Of a stretch of DNA of 64,000 bases, positions 11,855 to 22,519 are shown piece by piece (position 1 is the first letter of the stretch; every line of letters starts with the position of its first letter). The notes under the pieces were generated by a model that saw only the letters and a program-made list of their open reading frames with translations, did not search any database and was not told the DNA's origin. This stretch comes from Bathynomus jamesi. Its lineage: Eukaryota; Arthropoda; Malacostraca; Isopoda; Cirolanidae. A program made the translations under genes and the position numbers. The DNA is taken from NCBI GenBank assembly GCA_023014485.1, contig JAJOZX010006148.1, positions 62,001-126,000 on the forward strand, given 5' to 3'.

Positions 11855-12459
11855 GGATCACTTTAACATATTGCTTCTCAGGAACCTCACTTTAACATAC
11901 TGCTTCCCAGTGTTAATCACTTTAACATACTGCTTCCCAGTGTTAATCACTTTAACATATTGCTTCCCAAAAATAGACATTACACAACCAATTACAGTTA
12001 CATTACAATAGTTTATAATATTTAGAGATTAGCTTGTCGAGAAAATGTAAATTTATGGACAACTTAACTTATTATGCTTTGCCATTTTTTGTGAATGTAA
12101 AATATTTGGATCACCTGAAGATCAAGGCCCCCAGCCTTATAAGGCTAACTAATGAAAATATCACGACCTAATCTAACCAATCGTTAGGTCAATTGTACGC
12201 CCTTGACGATTGGTTAGGTTAGGTCGTGATATTTTCGTTAGTTAGCCTAGATTACCAACCTCTTTCTAACCAACCAACCTTTCTCTTTTTAACATATTGC
12301 TTCCCAGTGTTAATCACTTTAACATATTGCTTCCCAGGAGGGATCACTTTAACATATTGCTTCTCAGGAGGGATCACTTTAACATATTGCTTCCCAGGAG
12401 GGATCACTTTAACATATTGCTTCCCGAACGCTTTGGGAAGCAATATGTTAAAGTGATCC
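11855..12459. mobile_element. TIR-derived minisatellite element with exact 8-bp target duplication
   Basis: Ends GGATCACTTTAACATATTGC and its inverse (25-bp TIRs) are flanked by exact GAACTAAA repeats at 11847-11854 and 12460-12467. Nine further or partial copies of the TIR word lie inside as about 30-bp direct repeats: four units at 11855-11970 and five at about 12286-12425, before the single inverted copy at 12435-12459. A palindromic MITE (12108-12248) lies in the middle. Open frames over the repeats are artefacts. It is noncoding. Confidence 0.85.
12108..12248. mobile_element. Palindromic MITE (GGATCACCTGAAGATC family), right end truncated (copy 2)
   Basis: It begins GGATCACCTGAAGATCAAGG and follows the copy at 9369, including AATATCACGACC and the inverted TAGGTCGTGATATTTTCG, but stops in GTTAGTTAGCC without the outer right arm. 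It is nested in the minisatellite element at 11855-12459. Confidence 0.8.
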
Positions 12460-12467
12460 GAACTAAA

Positions 12468-13668
12468 TCTTCTGAATATGAATAGAATCTCTCTGAATCA
12501 AAATGCGAAGTGACTGCGAATTTTTCTTTCCTTCTCCGCTGCGCCTTTTTGTAATCGTCTGAAGAGCATCTTTTTCAGCTTGGCATGGCGCGTCCATTCA
12601 GATTTTCTTCCTGCATTTCATTACATGCCGATTATAACTGGAACAAATCTTAACTCCTCCGTTCTAAAATTTATGATTAACTCTACCTATTATAAATTGT
12701 TAATTTACCTAAATTAGCTTATTATTTTAATAATGAATATTTATAAATAGAACTATCTAGAACTATCGAGACGCAATAGTACAGAATAATGCGTACTGAA
12801 CAACGACGCAGTCACGTGATGTCCCCTGAATCGAAATGAGAGCCCGTAGTTCTGCGCAAGATGCGCGGATCGTAATGGAACGCGTGACGATACGAGTCAC
12901 AATAAACAATTTTTTTCTTATTCCTCTCAAAGTTTCCCTTACATTAAAATTTACACTAACTTATAAAAAAGTTCCAGATTTTTAATCCCACCCATAAGTC
13001 ATACTTAAAATTCTCTTTTATCTAAAACATTTTCACATATTAAAAGACCATCCACGCAGCTATTTCTCAATAGATCAGATTTTTATGTCTAAGTAAATGA
13101 AGTTCTTTTCATCATACATATATATATATATATATATATATGTGGTGTGTGTGTGTGTGTGTGTGTTTATAATGTTCCATTCATGAATATAAACAAACTG
13201 CTCAAAAATGAATATAAAAACAAATTCGTGCACCGAATTGTGATACACATTAATTTTTATGCGTCTCTTCATGTCCGAATAATGGTTCCTTTGACGACTG
13301 CTAACGATCCTTGACGATCCTTTGACGATCCTTTGACGACCTCCTACATTTGCCGAGAACGTTACTGAGGAGACGTTTAGAACCGCCGCGTTGGTGGGAA
13401 GCAGCTGAGACCTTCTGATTAAAAGGACGATAATCAAGGGAGGTGTTTTCCACCCTTACAAGCATCCTCTGTCGTTTCTTCATTCCGTGCTTTCCAGTTT
13501 CTTGAGCTTCGAGTTCGTTAAAACCTTATATGCACCGCGTCATCTTCGGAGTTTGGAAGTTCTTTGCTCCAGCTTTCAAAAGGTGCATTTTCGTTGCGGA
13601 AAAGTTCTAGAACTAAAAAGGATTTTCTCTTATAAAAGAAAATTTACAAGGCACGCACAACTTTGGAA

Positions 13669-13761
<93 letters not shown>

Positions 13762-13901
13762 TTACATTTTCTGTATAACCACCGCAATAGCGCAAATTAA
13801 TATATCAGACAGAGTATATAAAAACCTTTTTAAGGATACACTCGTTAATTTTACTTAATTCATATTATAAATCCTATATATTTACAAAATCTGAGAGAGA
13901 A

Positions 13902-13935
<34 letters not shown>

Positions 13936-14105
13936 TATAGTTCCTCTTGTTAAACTTGTAAAATGACAATCTAAGTTATGCAGATTTATGTGAAAATTTA
14001 TCTTTCTTGCCATTAACTCAAGTTTCACTTGTTACAATAAATCCTTTGTATAGTTTCCACCTGGAAAAAAAGTTGAAAAACAGTGATTCTCCTTTAATAG
14101 ATATA
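12468..14105. repeat. Gene-free stretch with several microsatellites
   Basis: It contains (TA)n(GT)n at about 13118-13166, an imperfect GATCCTTTGAC tandem at about 13300-13340, (TA)n at about 13675-13720 running into (TG)n to 13759, and (GA)n at about 13891-13935. Open frames over these tracts reflect the repeats. No gene is recognised. Confidence 0.6.
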
Positions 14106-14140
14106 CAGGGTGTCCATAAAAGAAAAGTAAAAATTCCATT
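14106..14140. mobile_element. Solitary mariner-type terminal repeat
   Basis: CAGGGTGTCCATAAAAGAAA after TATA looks like the end of a mariner-like element. I found no matching right end nearby, so it is probably a remnant. Confidence 0.45.
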
Positions 14141-14192
14141 TGAAATAATCTAAATTTGTAGGATTCTTTTGTGGACAATCGACATATATATA

Positions 14193-14713
14193 CAATAAAC
14201 CCTCGCTATTCGCGACATCACCATTCGCGGCTTCAATTATTTATTCGCGGTCACTGCTTCAAGGCCGCCGACGGAGGAGAAGGAACGAGCACCACTCCCG
14301 AATCAAGCTTTGTAGCTAGTAAAGGCTGGTTTGAAAGATTCAAGAAACGTTTTTCGCTGTACAATGTCAAGATTTCAGGAGTATAAGCCTGAACAGGTCT
14401 TTAACGCCGATGAGACTGCCCTTTTTTGGAAGAAATTGCCATCACGCACTTACATTAGTCAGAAGGAGCGTCATGCATCGGGATTCAAAGCCGCAAAAAA
14501 TCGTGTAACTCTTCTCTTTTGTGCCAATGCTGCAGGTCACATGGTGAAGCCTGGCTTAATTCATAAGGCAGCCCGCCCGCGAGCACTAAAAGGCAAGGAT
14601 ATGAACCACCTTCCTGTACATTAGGCACAAAATCAATGGAGTATGGCGTATTCGCGGATTTCCCTTATTCGCGGCGCGAGTGGAACGCATCTACCGCGAA
14701 TAATGATGGTTTA

Positions 14714-14716
<3 letters not shown>
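14193..14716 (+). mobile_element. Tigger/pogo-like element, deleted
   Basis: The ends CAATAAACCCTCGCTATTCG and, inverted, GAGTAAACCATCATTATTCG fit the Tigger/pogo type (CAGTAAACCCTCG), with TA on both sides. ATTCGCGG words are iterated near both ends. At 524 bp it retains only two pieces of the transposase gene. Confidence 0.8.
14240..14624 (+). pseudogene. Tigger/pogo-type (CENP-B-like) transposase remnant
   Basis: The first piece ends in ASKGWFERFKKRFSLYNVK, the end of a CENP-B-type helix-turn-helix DNA-binding region. A frame change near 14370 leads to YKPEQVFNADETALFWKK, the start of the DDE catalytic domain with its first aspartate, then KAAKNRVTLLFCANAAGH and KAARPRALKGKD. A stop follows at 14622-14624. 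The linker and the remaining catalytic acidic residues are missing, so it is inactive. Confidence 0.85.

Positions 14717-14760
<44 letters not shown>
14717..14760. repeat. (TA)n microsatellite, left of the SINE inverted dimer
   Basis: About 22 TA units. Confidence 0.95.
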
Positions 14761-14763
<3 letters not shown>

Positions 14764-15016
14764 AACGACGCTTGTTTAGAAGAGTGTCCGAACAAGAAGA
14801 GGAGAGAAAACGAGCAATGAAAAATGAGGCACCTCCCAAGAATCGAATCCGGGATCATCCAATTGAATTGCCGGTCGGATATGATAACCACAACATATCC
14901 ACTACATATCCGACCGGCAATTGGATGATCCCGGGTTCGATTCCCGGGAGGTGCCTCATTTTTCATTACTCGTTTTCTCTCTTCTTGTGCGGACACTCTT
15001 CTAAACAAGCGTCGTT

Positions 15017-15020
<4 letters not shown>
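14761..15020. repeat. Head-to-head inverted dimer of a tRNA-related SINE
   Basis: Two arms of about 128 bp mirror each other around about 14890. Both begin AAGAACGACGCTTGTTTAGA at the outer edge. The plus-oriented right arm holds a B-box-like GGTTCGATTCCCGGGAGG at about 14934-14951; the left arm holds a decayed mirror copy. (TA)n tracts flank both sides. A single body fragment of the same family lies at 51194-51272. Frames spanning it are artefacts of the palindrome and the TA tracts. Confidence 0.75.

Positions 15021-15067
<47 letters not shown>
15021..15067. repeat. (TA)n microsatellite, right of the SINE inverted dimer
   Basis: About 23 TA units. Confidence 0.95.
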
Positions 15068-15069
<2 letters not shown>

Positions 15070-15129
15070 ATACAGAAAGGCGAGGCAAAGGGCGAACGCC
15101 CACAAAAACGACCCCTACCCCCACCCCGA

Positions 15130-15590
15130 TAGAGGAAGAAGAGAACCAAAATCAAGGTCCAAGGTTTTCGAGACGCCTGGACACTCTGCGTTTGAAAGAT
15201 TGGAGGTTACAGACAGGGGGAAAGATGGATTGAGGAAGATTGCGCCAGAGTTCACTGGTTGAGTAAATGAAAGATTGAAAACACCGATTAACCCTTGCGT
15301 CAGAGAGCTGGACAAAAATGGAATGAGAATGTGTCGAAAGCCTGGTACTAGTGGGCGGTAAGCATAAAAAGGTTGAAGAGCACTGAGTTAGAGAGTTCAG
15401 AAGAGCAGTGCTCATTATAACAGCGATAGTAAAGAGAGAATGAGGCAACATTGCGGCGAAGAGAGAGAGAGATTGAAGACAGTCAGTAAGAAGCGGATAA
15501 CTGATGAGACGAAAAGCCTTTGATTCCATTCAATGTGGGTTGAGCTATCCCATACGTGAGAAGTGTATTATACACACAGACCGTGCATGG
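15130..15590 (-). pseudogene. Jockey-like LINE C-terminal fragment (family D, copy 1)
   Basis: On the minus strand from about 15529 the frame reads MESKAFRLISYPLLTDCL, then a stretch with TRLSTHSHSIFVQLSDARVN, SELWRNLPQSIFPP and SFKRRVSRRL before a stop near 15152. These are the closing segments of an arthropod LINE polymerase, downstream of the RT domain. Upstream, a frame-shifted YTSHVWDSSTHIE continues the protein. The copy at 52590-53470 is longer. RT and endonuclease are absent here. Confidence 0.75.
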
Positions 15591-15616
15591 AACAAGACCG
15601 TGCATGGAACAAGACC

Positions 15617-16118
15617 ATGCATGGAACGAGGAACTCTTCTTGGAAAATTAAATTCACTACTGTATAGTCCGAATAAGTAATGGTAGTGACAAACACTATA
15701 GTTTTTTCTTTTTCATGATGTTAGCCCGACATGTTATGTGCCTTGAAAAGTGGACGTTCAATTTTGTCAGTTGAGATTTAAGTTTTGATTTTTGGCTAAA
15801 AATACAATAGTTACCCCTTTTTCTTTGATGTATTCAATCTGACGCGAATGCAACGAGTCTTTTGCTTATTTTGAGGTTCTGGATATAGCAGCCTAGGTGT
15901 AGCTGTAACCCCTAGATCCTGTCCCAAAGCTGGATCCTATCTGCTTTGCAGATAGCTGGTGAGGGAAGCTATATTTTTGGGGCCTCTTTGCGAGTGACCC
16001 GTTGCCCACGTCGGGCAAACATCATGAAAAAGAAAAAACTGTAGTATTTGTCATTACCATTACTTATTTAGACTATAGTGGATTTAATTTTCCCAGAAGA
16101 GTTCTTTGTTCCATGCAT
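15617..16118. mobile_element. Foldback MITE with long inverted ends
   Basis: The left end TGCATGGAACGAGGAACTC and following GGAAAATTAAATTCACTA are mirrored at the right end over well over 100 bp, including TAATGGTAGTGACAAA and TTTCATGATGTTAGCCCGAC against their inverse. No coding sequence. Just outside the left end the word ACCGTGCATGGAACAAG is repeated in tandem two to three times. No superfamily assigned. Confidence 0.7.
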
Positions 16119-16189
16119 ATATATATATAAACTCGAACGGTCCCAGCGTAAATTCCACAAAATTCCCCTGCGCTCGCGAAAATGTCGCA

Positions 16190-19100
16190 GTTACAAACAA
16201 TTTGAAGTTCTACCCCTAAAGCTCGTAGCCTACGAAATAAAATAAACGAATTTTTTTCTTTAATTGCTTGTAATAAGTGAATCGTGGCTTAGCACTGAAA
16301 CACGTGACTTTGTAGGGGAGTATCAAATTAAAGGTTATAGCCTTTTTGTTAAAAACAGAATAGGTAGGCGAGGAGGCGGTGTTATGTTGTATATCAAAGA
16401 TAATATTGCGAACGTTATAAAAGTAAAGCACACAATTCCAGAACCGATAGATTCGACTATAGCAGAACTTAAATTGAACGATTTCAAACTTCTTGTTGCG
16501 GTTATATATAGGCCCCTAATCAAACAGCTGATACGGACGAAGCGTTATATCGTGAACTAAAGAGAATAATCGGTAGTGAGCAGGCTTTAGTTATGGGTGA
16601 CTTTAATTGCGCCACCGTAAATTACGATACAATGCAGAGAGACGCGGAAGGTAATCGTTTAGTTAATTTTCTCGAGGATAGCTTTCTTATTCAAAAGGTT
16701 GGGGAACCTACGAGGTTGAACAGTATTTTAGATTTAGTAATAACTACGGATGATAGGCTAATTACTGATCTTCAAGTAATAGAACCGTTAAGCAATAGCG
16801 ATCACAATATGGTAGAGTTTGTCCTCTCAGTAAGTCACTTGAAACCAACTAACTCGACTAAAATTCCTAACTTCCAGCACGCAGACTTTTGTAAATTTCG
16901 AAATAAATTGTCACACGTCAATTGGGAAAACGTAATGGGGAACTCCAACGCAAAACTAATGTGGGAATCGTTCGAAACAGTATTTAGGACTATAAATGAG
17001 GTATGTGTACCGTACAAAATTAAGCGTGCGAAAGTAAACAACAAGCCCTTGTGGTTTACTTCTAGAGTAGGAGGCATTATAAAGAGTAGAGATAGGGCTT
17101 ATAGGCTACATAAGTGCGATAAAGACAATTTGTGGTTACGAAACAACTACATATCTCTAAGGCGTGAAGCGAAAAGTGTAATAAAAAAGTCCAAGCGCGA
17201 ATTTGAAATCTCCATAGCTCGTGACGGTAAAGAAAACCCCAAGCGATTCTTTCAATACGTCAATAATAGAAATCCAGTAAAAAGTATCTTGAGGCCTTTG
17301 AAAAATGTAAACGGAGATCTAGTTTCTGAAAACAAGGAAATGGCTACCTTGCTAAACGAATTTTTTACGTCAGTTTTTACTATAGAAGATGTAACGAATA
17401 TCCCTACGGTCATAGACATAATACCTTTTGATAATGGTAATATTTTGGATAATATTGTGGTTAGTGAAGGGGAGGTAATGCGCTATATTGATAAAATGAA
17501 AACGTGTAAATCACCGGGGCCCGGATTTCATATATCCCATACAACTAAAAGAATTAAAAGATAGCATTGTTGTGCCGCTAACAAAGATTTTTAATGCGTC
17601 TATTTCTGAGGGGTGCGTACCAGATAATTTCAAGTTAGCAAACGTAACACCTATCTTTAAGAAAGGCGATAAAGGTGCGGCGGGAAATTATAGGCCAATC
17701 AGTTTAACGTCTGTTGTAGGTAAGCTACTGGAATCAATAATTAGGAATCGTATACTCGAACACTTAGAATTGCATAAACTAGTTAGAAATACGCAGCACG
17801 GTTTTAGGCGAAACAAATCTTGCTTAACTAATCTTTTAGAATTTTTCCAAAGCGTGGTTGACGTTTACGATAGACATCGGGCGGTTGATGTAGTGTATTT
17901 AGATTTTCAAAAAGCGTTTGACACCGTGCCGCACAAAAGACTCATTGAAAAAACTAAAGCTCATGGAATCATGGGTGTAGTAATAAATTGGATAGAAGAG
18001 TGGTTGCGAGGTAGGAAACAGAGGGTGGTCGTTGATGGAGCGGAGTCGTGTTGGGATAATGTAGCGAGTGGCGTTCCTCAGGGTTCTGTATTGGGCCCCT
18101 TGCTTTTTCTTATATATATTAACGATTTAGATGTCGGCCTAGTCAGTACAGTTTCAAAGTTTGCGGATGACACGAAGCTGGGTGGTAGGGCGATTAATGA
18201 CGAAGATAGAGGTAAAATCCAGGAAGCTCTGAATAAAATCGTTGATTGGTCAGTCACATGGCAAATGAGATTTAACGTCGATAAGTGCAAAATTTTGCAT
18301 ATAGGTTCGCGTAACGGTAATTTTGCGTATAGTATGTCAGGGAAAGAGTTAACAAGCGTAGAGCAGGAAAAAGATTTAGGAGTTATAGTCACTGGTGATT
18401 TAAAAGTAGCGAATCAAAGCACAGCAGCGGTCAATAAGGCGAACAAAGTGTTAGGTTTTATAGCTCGGAATTTTTAGTACAAATCGCGCGATATTATAGT
18501 TCCTCTTTATAGATCATTAGTTAGACCCCATTTGGAGTACGCGGTCCAATTTTGGAATCCGCATATGCGCAAAGATATAGACAAACTCGAAAGAGTTCAA
18601 AGACGAGCAACTAAGATGATTCCGTCGCTTAGGTCAAAGTCGTACGCTGATAGGCTGAAGGAGTTAAAATTGACTACACTCGAGACTCGGAGGCTAAGGG
18701 GTGATCTAATCCAGGTGTTCAAAATTATGAATGGGTTCGATAACGTAGATAGAGATAGCTTTTTCGAAATATCTCAATATAATAGAACTAGAAATAACGG
18801 GTATAAGTTGACAAGTAGAAGGTTCGAGACAGCAGTTGCCAAAAACTTTTTTACGCACAGAATAGTACATAGCTGGAATAGTTTGCCGGTAGAAGTAATT
18901 AGTAGCACGTCTATAAACATGTTTAAAAATCGATTAGACGCATATGTTGATAGACTGGGTATAGTTTAAGGTAGTAAAATTAAGGCCTTGTGGTGATAGC
19001 TCCCACAGCTCAACACAAGTGTTGTGGGATATAGGGAGGCAGTATCTTGGGTTAGGGGATACTCTCTGTCCTTACACACCCCATTTAAAGAGATTCCTCT

Positions 19101-19200
19101 GCCGAGCGGTGCCCCCCATAGTACTGTGAGGTATTGAAAAACTCATGATCTTCACTTGCCCCACAAACACCTTTAAATGGGAGACCCAAAATGGGTGCAC
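16190..19200 (+). mobile_element. CR1/Jockey-type LINE, nearly complete second ORF (copy A2)
   Basis: This is the longest LINE in the window, with the endonuclease, linker, RT and C-terminal regions in order and about 230 bp of 3' flank to about 19200 that may be its UTR. Its start is obscured by frame loss; KARSLRNKINEFFSLIA is readable from about 16217. No first ORF is visible upstream, so it is probably 5'-truncated. Confidence 0.85.
16217..18969 (+). pseudogene. LINE endonuclease and reverse transcriptase, broken by frameshifts and a stop
   Basis: The protein would nick target DNA and copy the LINE RNA there. The endonuclease part shows LVISESWLS, GGGVMLYIKDN, AVIYRP, MGDFNCATVNYD (about 16591) and the catalytic SNSDHNMVEF (about 16795). 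The linker has a KNRNPVKSI-like segment and ends CKSPGPG. The RT part shows RPISLTSVVGKLLE, LDFQKAFDTVPHKRL, SGVPQGSVLGPLLFLIY and the catalytic FADDTKLGG near 18158. The C-terminal VRPHLEYAVQFWNP and ETRRLRGDLIQ follow, to a stop at 18967-18969. I see three disruptions: a one-base loss near 16514, a one-base gain near 17521 and an in-frame TAG at 18475-18477. With so few lesions it is a fairly young copy. Confidence 0.9.
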
Positions 19201-19640
19201 ACACATTTCTACATTACTGTACAGTCTTTACAGCCACACCTACACTTTTCCTCCTAAGTGTATATATGATAATGTATATGGTTGTAAATTGTGACTTGGT
19301 CCGCAATTGATATGGACCGTGACTTATTTTTGGTTGGCGAGGTACTGGTAGTGATGGATACCGCAATGAAATTGACTGGATTCTTTGGATCTGATATATT
19401 TGCATGTCGGTTATAAATAGATATCGATTGTAACATATTTGTGGATAGTAGTCTATTATGACTTGATCCGCTGGATCGAGAGATTCTATCTTTAGTTTTT
19501 AATTGATAATTAATTAGTTTTAAATTGATAATTATTTAGTTTTGTAAAAAGTGGTTGTTGCCAATGTACAGGCAGTTTTTACATAGTGGAGCCACCTCGA
19601 TGGGCCGAAGTGGCCCCTAGTGTGCCCACTATAAAAATTT
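19201..19640. other. Spacer, possibly LINE 3' flank
   Basis: No gene is supported. Minus-strand frames near 19214-19436 lack motifs. AT content rises to the right with a repeated TTAATTGATAATTA word. Confidence 0.4.
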
Positions 19641-19800
19641 ATCATGTTCTTATGGTCTTGTGGTTCGGAACCCACGTAAAATTGTACGTCCCCTCCGCCA
19701 CCACGGAGGACATGCGCAATACACAATTATGAACGCAGTTAGGTAGACCAGCCATGAGTGGATCCTAGGGTCTTTGTTGGTCTGAAACATTATAACATTA
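19641..19800 (+). repeat. SINE-like fragment
   Basis: GTGGTTCGGAACCCACGTAA followed by ATTGTACGTCC resembles the second B box and downstream part of the dimeric SINE at 40311 (GGTTCGGATTCCACGTTAAA). The remainder is unassigned and no A box is preserved. Confidence 0.4.
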
Positions 19801-19819
19801 TATATATATATATATATAT

Positions 19820-20014
19820 GCACTAAAATCGCAAAATAACACGTGACCTTATTAATCAGCAAACAACCACAGGGAAAAGGAAACACAAAGTCCGAGCGCT
19901 TTCGTGATATATTCACATTATCAAGGAGGAACCTATTTTCTGTTCCTCCTTGATAATGTGAATATATCACGAAAGCGCTCGGACTTTGTGTTTCCTTTTC
20001 CCTGTGGTTGTTTG

Positions 20015-20018
<4 letters not shown>
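19820..20018. repeat. Hairpin repeat between TA tracts with hammerhead-like core (copy 2)
   Basis: A leader with AACACGTGACC precedes a long palindrome (about 19856-20018, arms of about 75 bp). On the plus strand 19947-19983 reads UCC, UUGAUAA, a GUGA-loop-UCAC helix, GAAA, GCGC, UC, GGA. That is the order of a minimal type I hammerhead, with two core differences from CUGAUGA. The same leader and layout occur at 4098 and 47883. Confidence 0.7.

Positions 20019-20058
<40 letters not shown>
20019..20058. repeat. (TA)n microsatellite
   Basis: About 20 TA units directly right of the hairpin repeat. Confidence 0.95.
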
Positions 20059-20059
<1 letters not shown>

Positions 20060-20391
20060 TGTAACCTATTTTGCATAATATCATGTAATCTATTTTGCAT
20101 TTTTATTGCTTTATTATGCAAAATGTTCGCATTTCTTCAAAAAAATGTTATTTTCGTATTCAGAGGGTCAAAATGCAATACTGGTGCTATTTTCAAAAGA
20201 ATCTGGTGGTGGGCTCCAAACGGAAAAGACCCGATAGCTTTTTGATTAACTGTACAAGTGTACATACTATTAATTTTATTATTCGAACATTATCGAACAT
20301 ATATTGTAATTAAACATCACTTATAAGCCATTTCGAAAACCTCGTAAATCTGAATAAAACCTATGGTGCGCGACTTCTGAGACACCCTATA
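20059..20391. other. Spacer ending in a mariner-type right terminus
   Basis: CTGAGACACCCTATA at about 20377-20391 looks like the right end of a mariner-like TIR, but no left end is evident. The rest is AT-rich and unassigned. Confidence 0.35.
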
Positions 20392-20401
20392 TTTCTATAT
20401 A

Positions 20402-21772
20402 AGGGGTTCCAAAAAACCTTAGCCACCCCATTTGCAGCTTACATGTTTACTTATATCGAAATAGTTTTTAGTGATTATAAAAATATATAAAATTCTTTAT
20501 TTATTGCAGGTATTAAAATTACTCTAGCTGATAAAGTGATAATATAATGGCTTCTCAATTAATTGGTGATTCTGAGAGGCAACGTGTGATAGATCGCATA
20601 CGAGCAATAACATTTCGGGAAGCTCGTGATGCTGGAGCCACCTTTATAACACGTTCATGGGTTGCCAAAAAGTTGCGAAGAAGTGAGGACTTCGTCAAAA
20701 GAAATTGGAATAAAACTTTGGATGAATGTGAAATGGATACAACCAACTCTGGGCGCCCAAATTTGCCACTCTCTCAAGAAACAAAGGACATCATTGAAAG
20801 CGGTACGCGTAAGCGGAAAAACAGCTGTGCTAAACTTTCTACAGAGTTCGAAGTGTTGAGAGGAAAGATCGTTAGTGGTAAGATCATTCTACTGTACTGT
20901 CATAGGCAAGGTTTAAAGCCTTGGCATGAACTTCCAAAGCCAAGAAAAACTCAACTTAACATCGATGACAGAATGTGGTTTGCCCATTATCTTGAAGATT
21001 GGGATGTGGATGATTTCATGCATTTAGCTGTCTCCGATGAATTTTTTGTTTACGTAACACGTCGGCCTAACTACCAAAATGATCGAGTATGGGCCACAAC
21101 ACCAGATGAAATCGATGACAATGAACATTATCGCGAATTATTAAAAAGTCCAGACTGTGTTGGTGTGTTTGTTTTGTTCACTGCAAAGAAGCTCATGTGG
21201 GTGCTGAAGCCAAATGGTCAGAGTTGGGATGGACAGTATTTTCGTGATAGTATTCTATCCCAGCATGTCATTCCTTTTCTAAGAAACCCAAACAATGTTA
21301 TGGATGTCGATCAGGTCACACTTCTGCACGATAAGGCCCCCTGCTTTAAGGCATTAGCCACTCAACAGTTGTTGCGGAACCATGAGATCGATTTCTTTGA
21401 AAATGAAGAATGACCAGGAAATTCTCCTCACCTGAACGTCTGTGAACACATTGGATCAGTTATAAAGGACAAGGTTGAATGTCTCTTGTTTCAAGAACCT
21501 GCAGCAAATCGATTTTCGAAGGATACAATGACGCAACACATTGAAACTGTTTTAGCAAATTTGCGTTACGATCAAGATCTATTCACGTCACTTTTGGCAA
21601 GCTACCCAAAGCGAGTTCGGGCTGTCTTGGAAGCCAATGGCGGGAACACCAAGTTTTAGTTGTTTCTCATTAAATGCAGGATTAAATTCTCTTTTGTAAG
21701 GTATGTTTAGTTTTACTGTACCTCTAATGGTTTAGGCCATGGGCGGAGGGGCTAAGGTTTATTGGAGCCCCG
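20402..21772 (+). mobile_element. Near-complete Tc1/mariner-superfamily transposon, DD37E type
   Basis: The ends GGGGTTCCAAAAAACCTTAG and, inverted, GGGGCTCCAATAAACCTTAG form TIRs of about 27 bp, with TA at the outer junctions. The length of about 1.37 kb is that of a full element with one transposase gene. Confidence 0.88.
20547..21659 (+). pseudogene. DD37E transposase, full length with one in-frame stop
   Basis: The frame runs 371 codons from ATG at 20547 to TAG at 21657-21659. A single TGA at 21411-21413 breaks it, at a place where these enzymes usually have tryptophan (a WPGNSP-type motif), so it looks like TGG to TGA. The N-terminus (RQRVIDRIRAITFREAR, then SWVAKKLRRSEDFVKRNW) has the helix-turn-helix type expected for TIR binding. 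The catalytic residues are SDE near 21037, LHDKAP near 21329 and the glutamate in LNVCEH after the stop. I count 37 residues between the second aspartate and that glutamate, when the stop is counted as one residue. The C-terminus SYPKRVRAVLEANGGNTKF is typical of Tc1-like enzymes. It is the least damaged transposase in the window. Confidence 0.9.
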
Positions 21773-22388
21773 TATGTTTATGTATGTCTATATATGTCTA
21801 TGGGATTGATTGAGCACGGTCACACTAATTTCTATATCGTGTTGAAAATTCATTTCTTTATCTATATTTATATCGATATCGATATCTATTTCTGTATCTA
21901 TGTTGGTATGTCATCCCAAGTAATTACACAAAAGACCGCTCAATACAAAAAATCCTTAACCAACCAACCATTTTTTTTGCAGCAACACTTTTTTGAAGGC
22001 GTCTTTTGGGGGGGGGGGGCAATTAAAATTACTAAAAAAAGAAACAGTTTAAAAAAAAATTATCGAAATGAAATTATAACTCCTTTAAAGGGGCAAACAC
22101 CATTGGGCAGTCAATTGTTCTTTTATTAAGTCGGCTTCTTTCTTTTTGAAGCATTTTTCATCATTTTTTTTTTCGACCTGCTTTTAATCAAGCTGATTTT
22201 TTTTTTTTTTTAATTTCCTGAAATATTCTTTTTATTTTAAAGTTTTAATTATCTTAGCTTTTGGCTCAACTTCACTATACTCACTTTGAGCTCATATACA
22301 GTATATACAAAAACAAACTTTGAGAATTTTATACCTTTACCTGAATCGAACCGCTTACCTAACGATAACTATAACCTAATGCGTAGAG
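21773..22388. other. Spacer with poly-T/poly-G runs
   Basis: Low-complexity T, A and G runs (a G9 run near 22010, T11 near 22200). The frame at 21794-22129 shows no recognisable motif. Confidence 0.4.
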
Positions 22389-22519
22389 CAGTGGTTCCCA
22401 ACGTGGGCGCAACCGGCCCCCAATGGGCGTTTGAGAATCTTAGGGGGGCGCTAGGAAACTGTAAAATTGTTATCTTCTAGGAATAAATCATTTATCACTT
22501 ATCCTGTTATATTATTATA

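Noticed and set aside
11855..12459. CRISPR-like array of about 30-bp repeats
   Set aside because: Units are adjacent without unique spacers, the context is eukaryotic, and the structure is explained by TIRs with an 8-bp duplication.
12226..12485. Three overlapping repetitive frames that look like a repeat protein
   Set aside because: They are six-frame readings of a 30-bp minisatellite made of TIR copies, on both strands, with no other coding signal.
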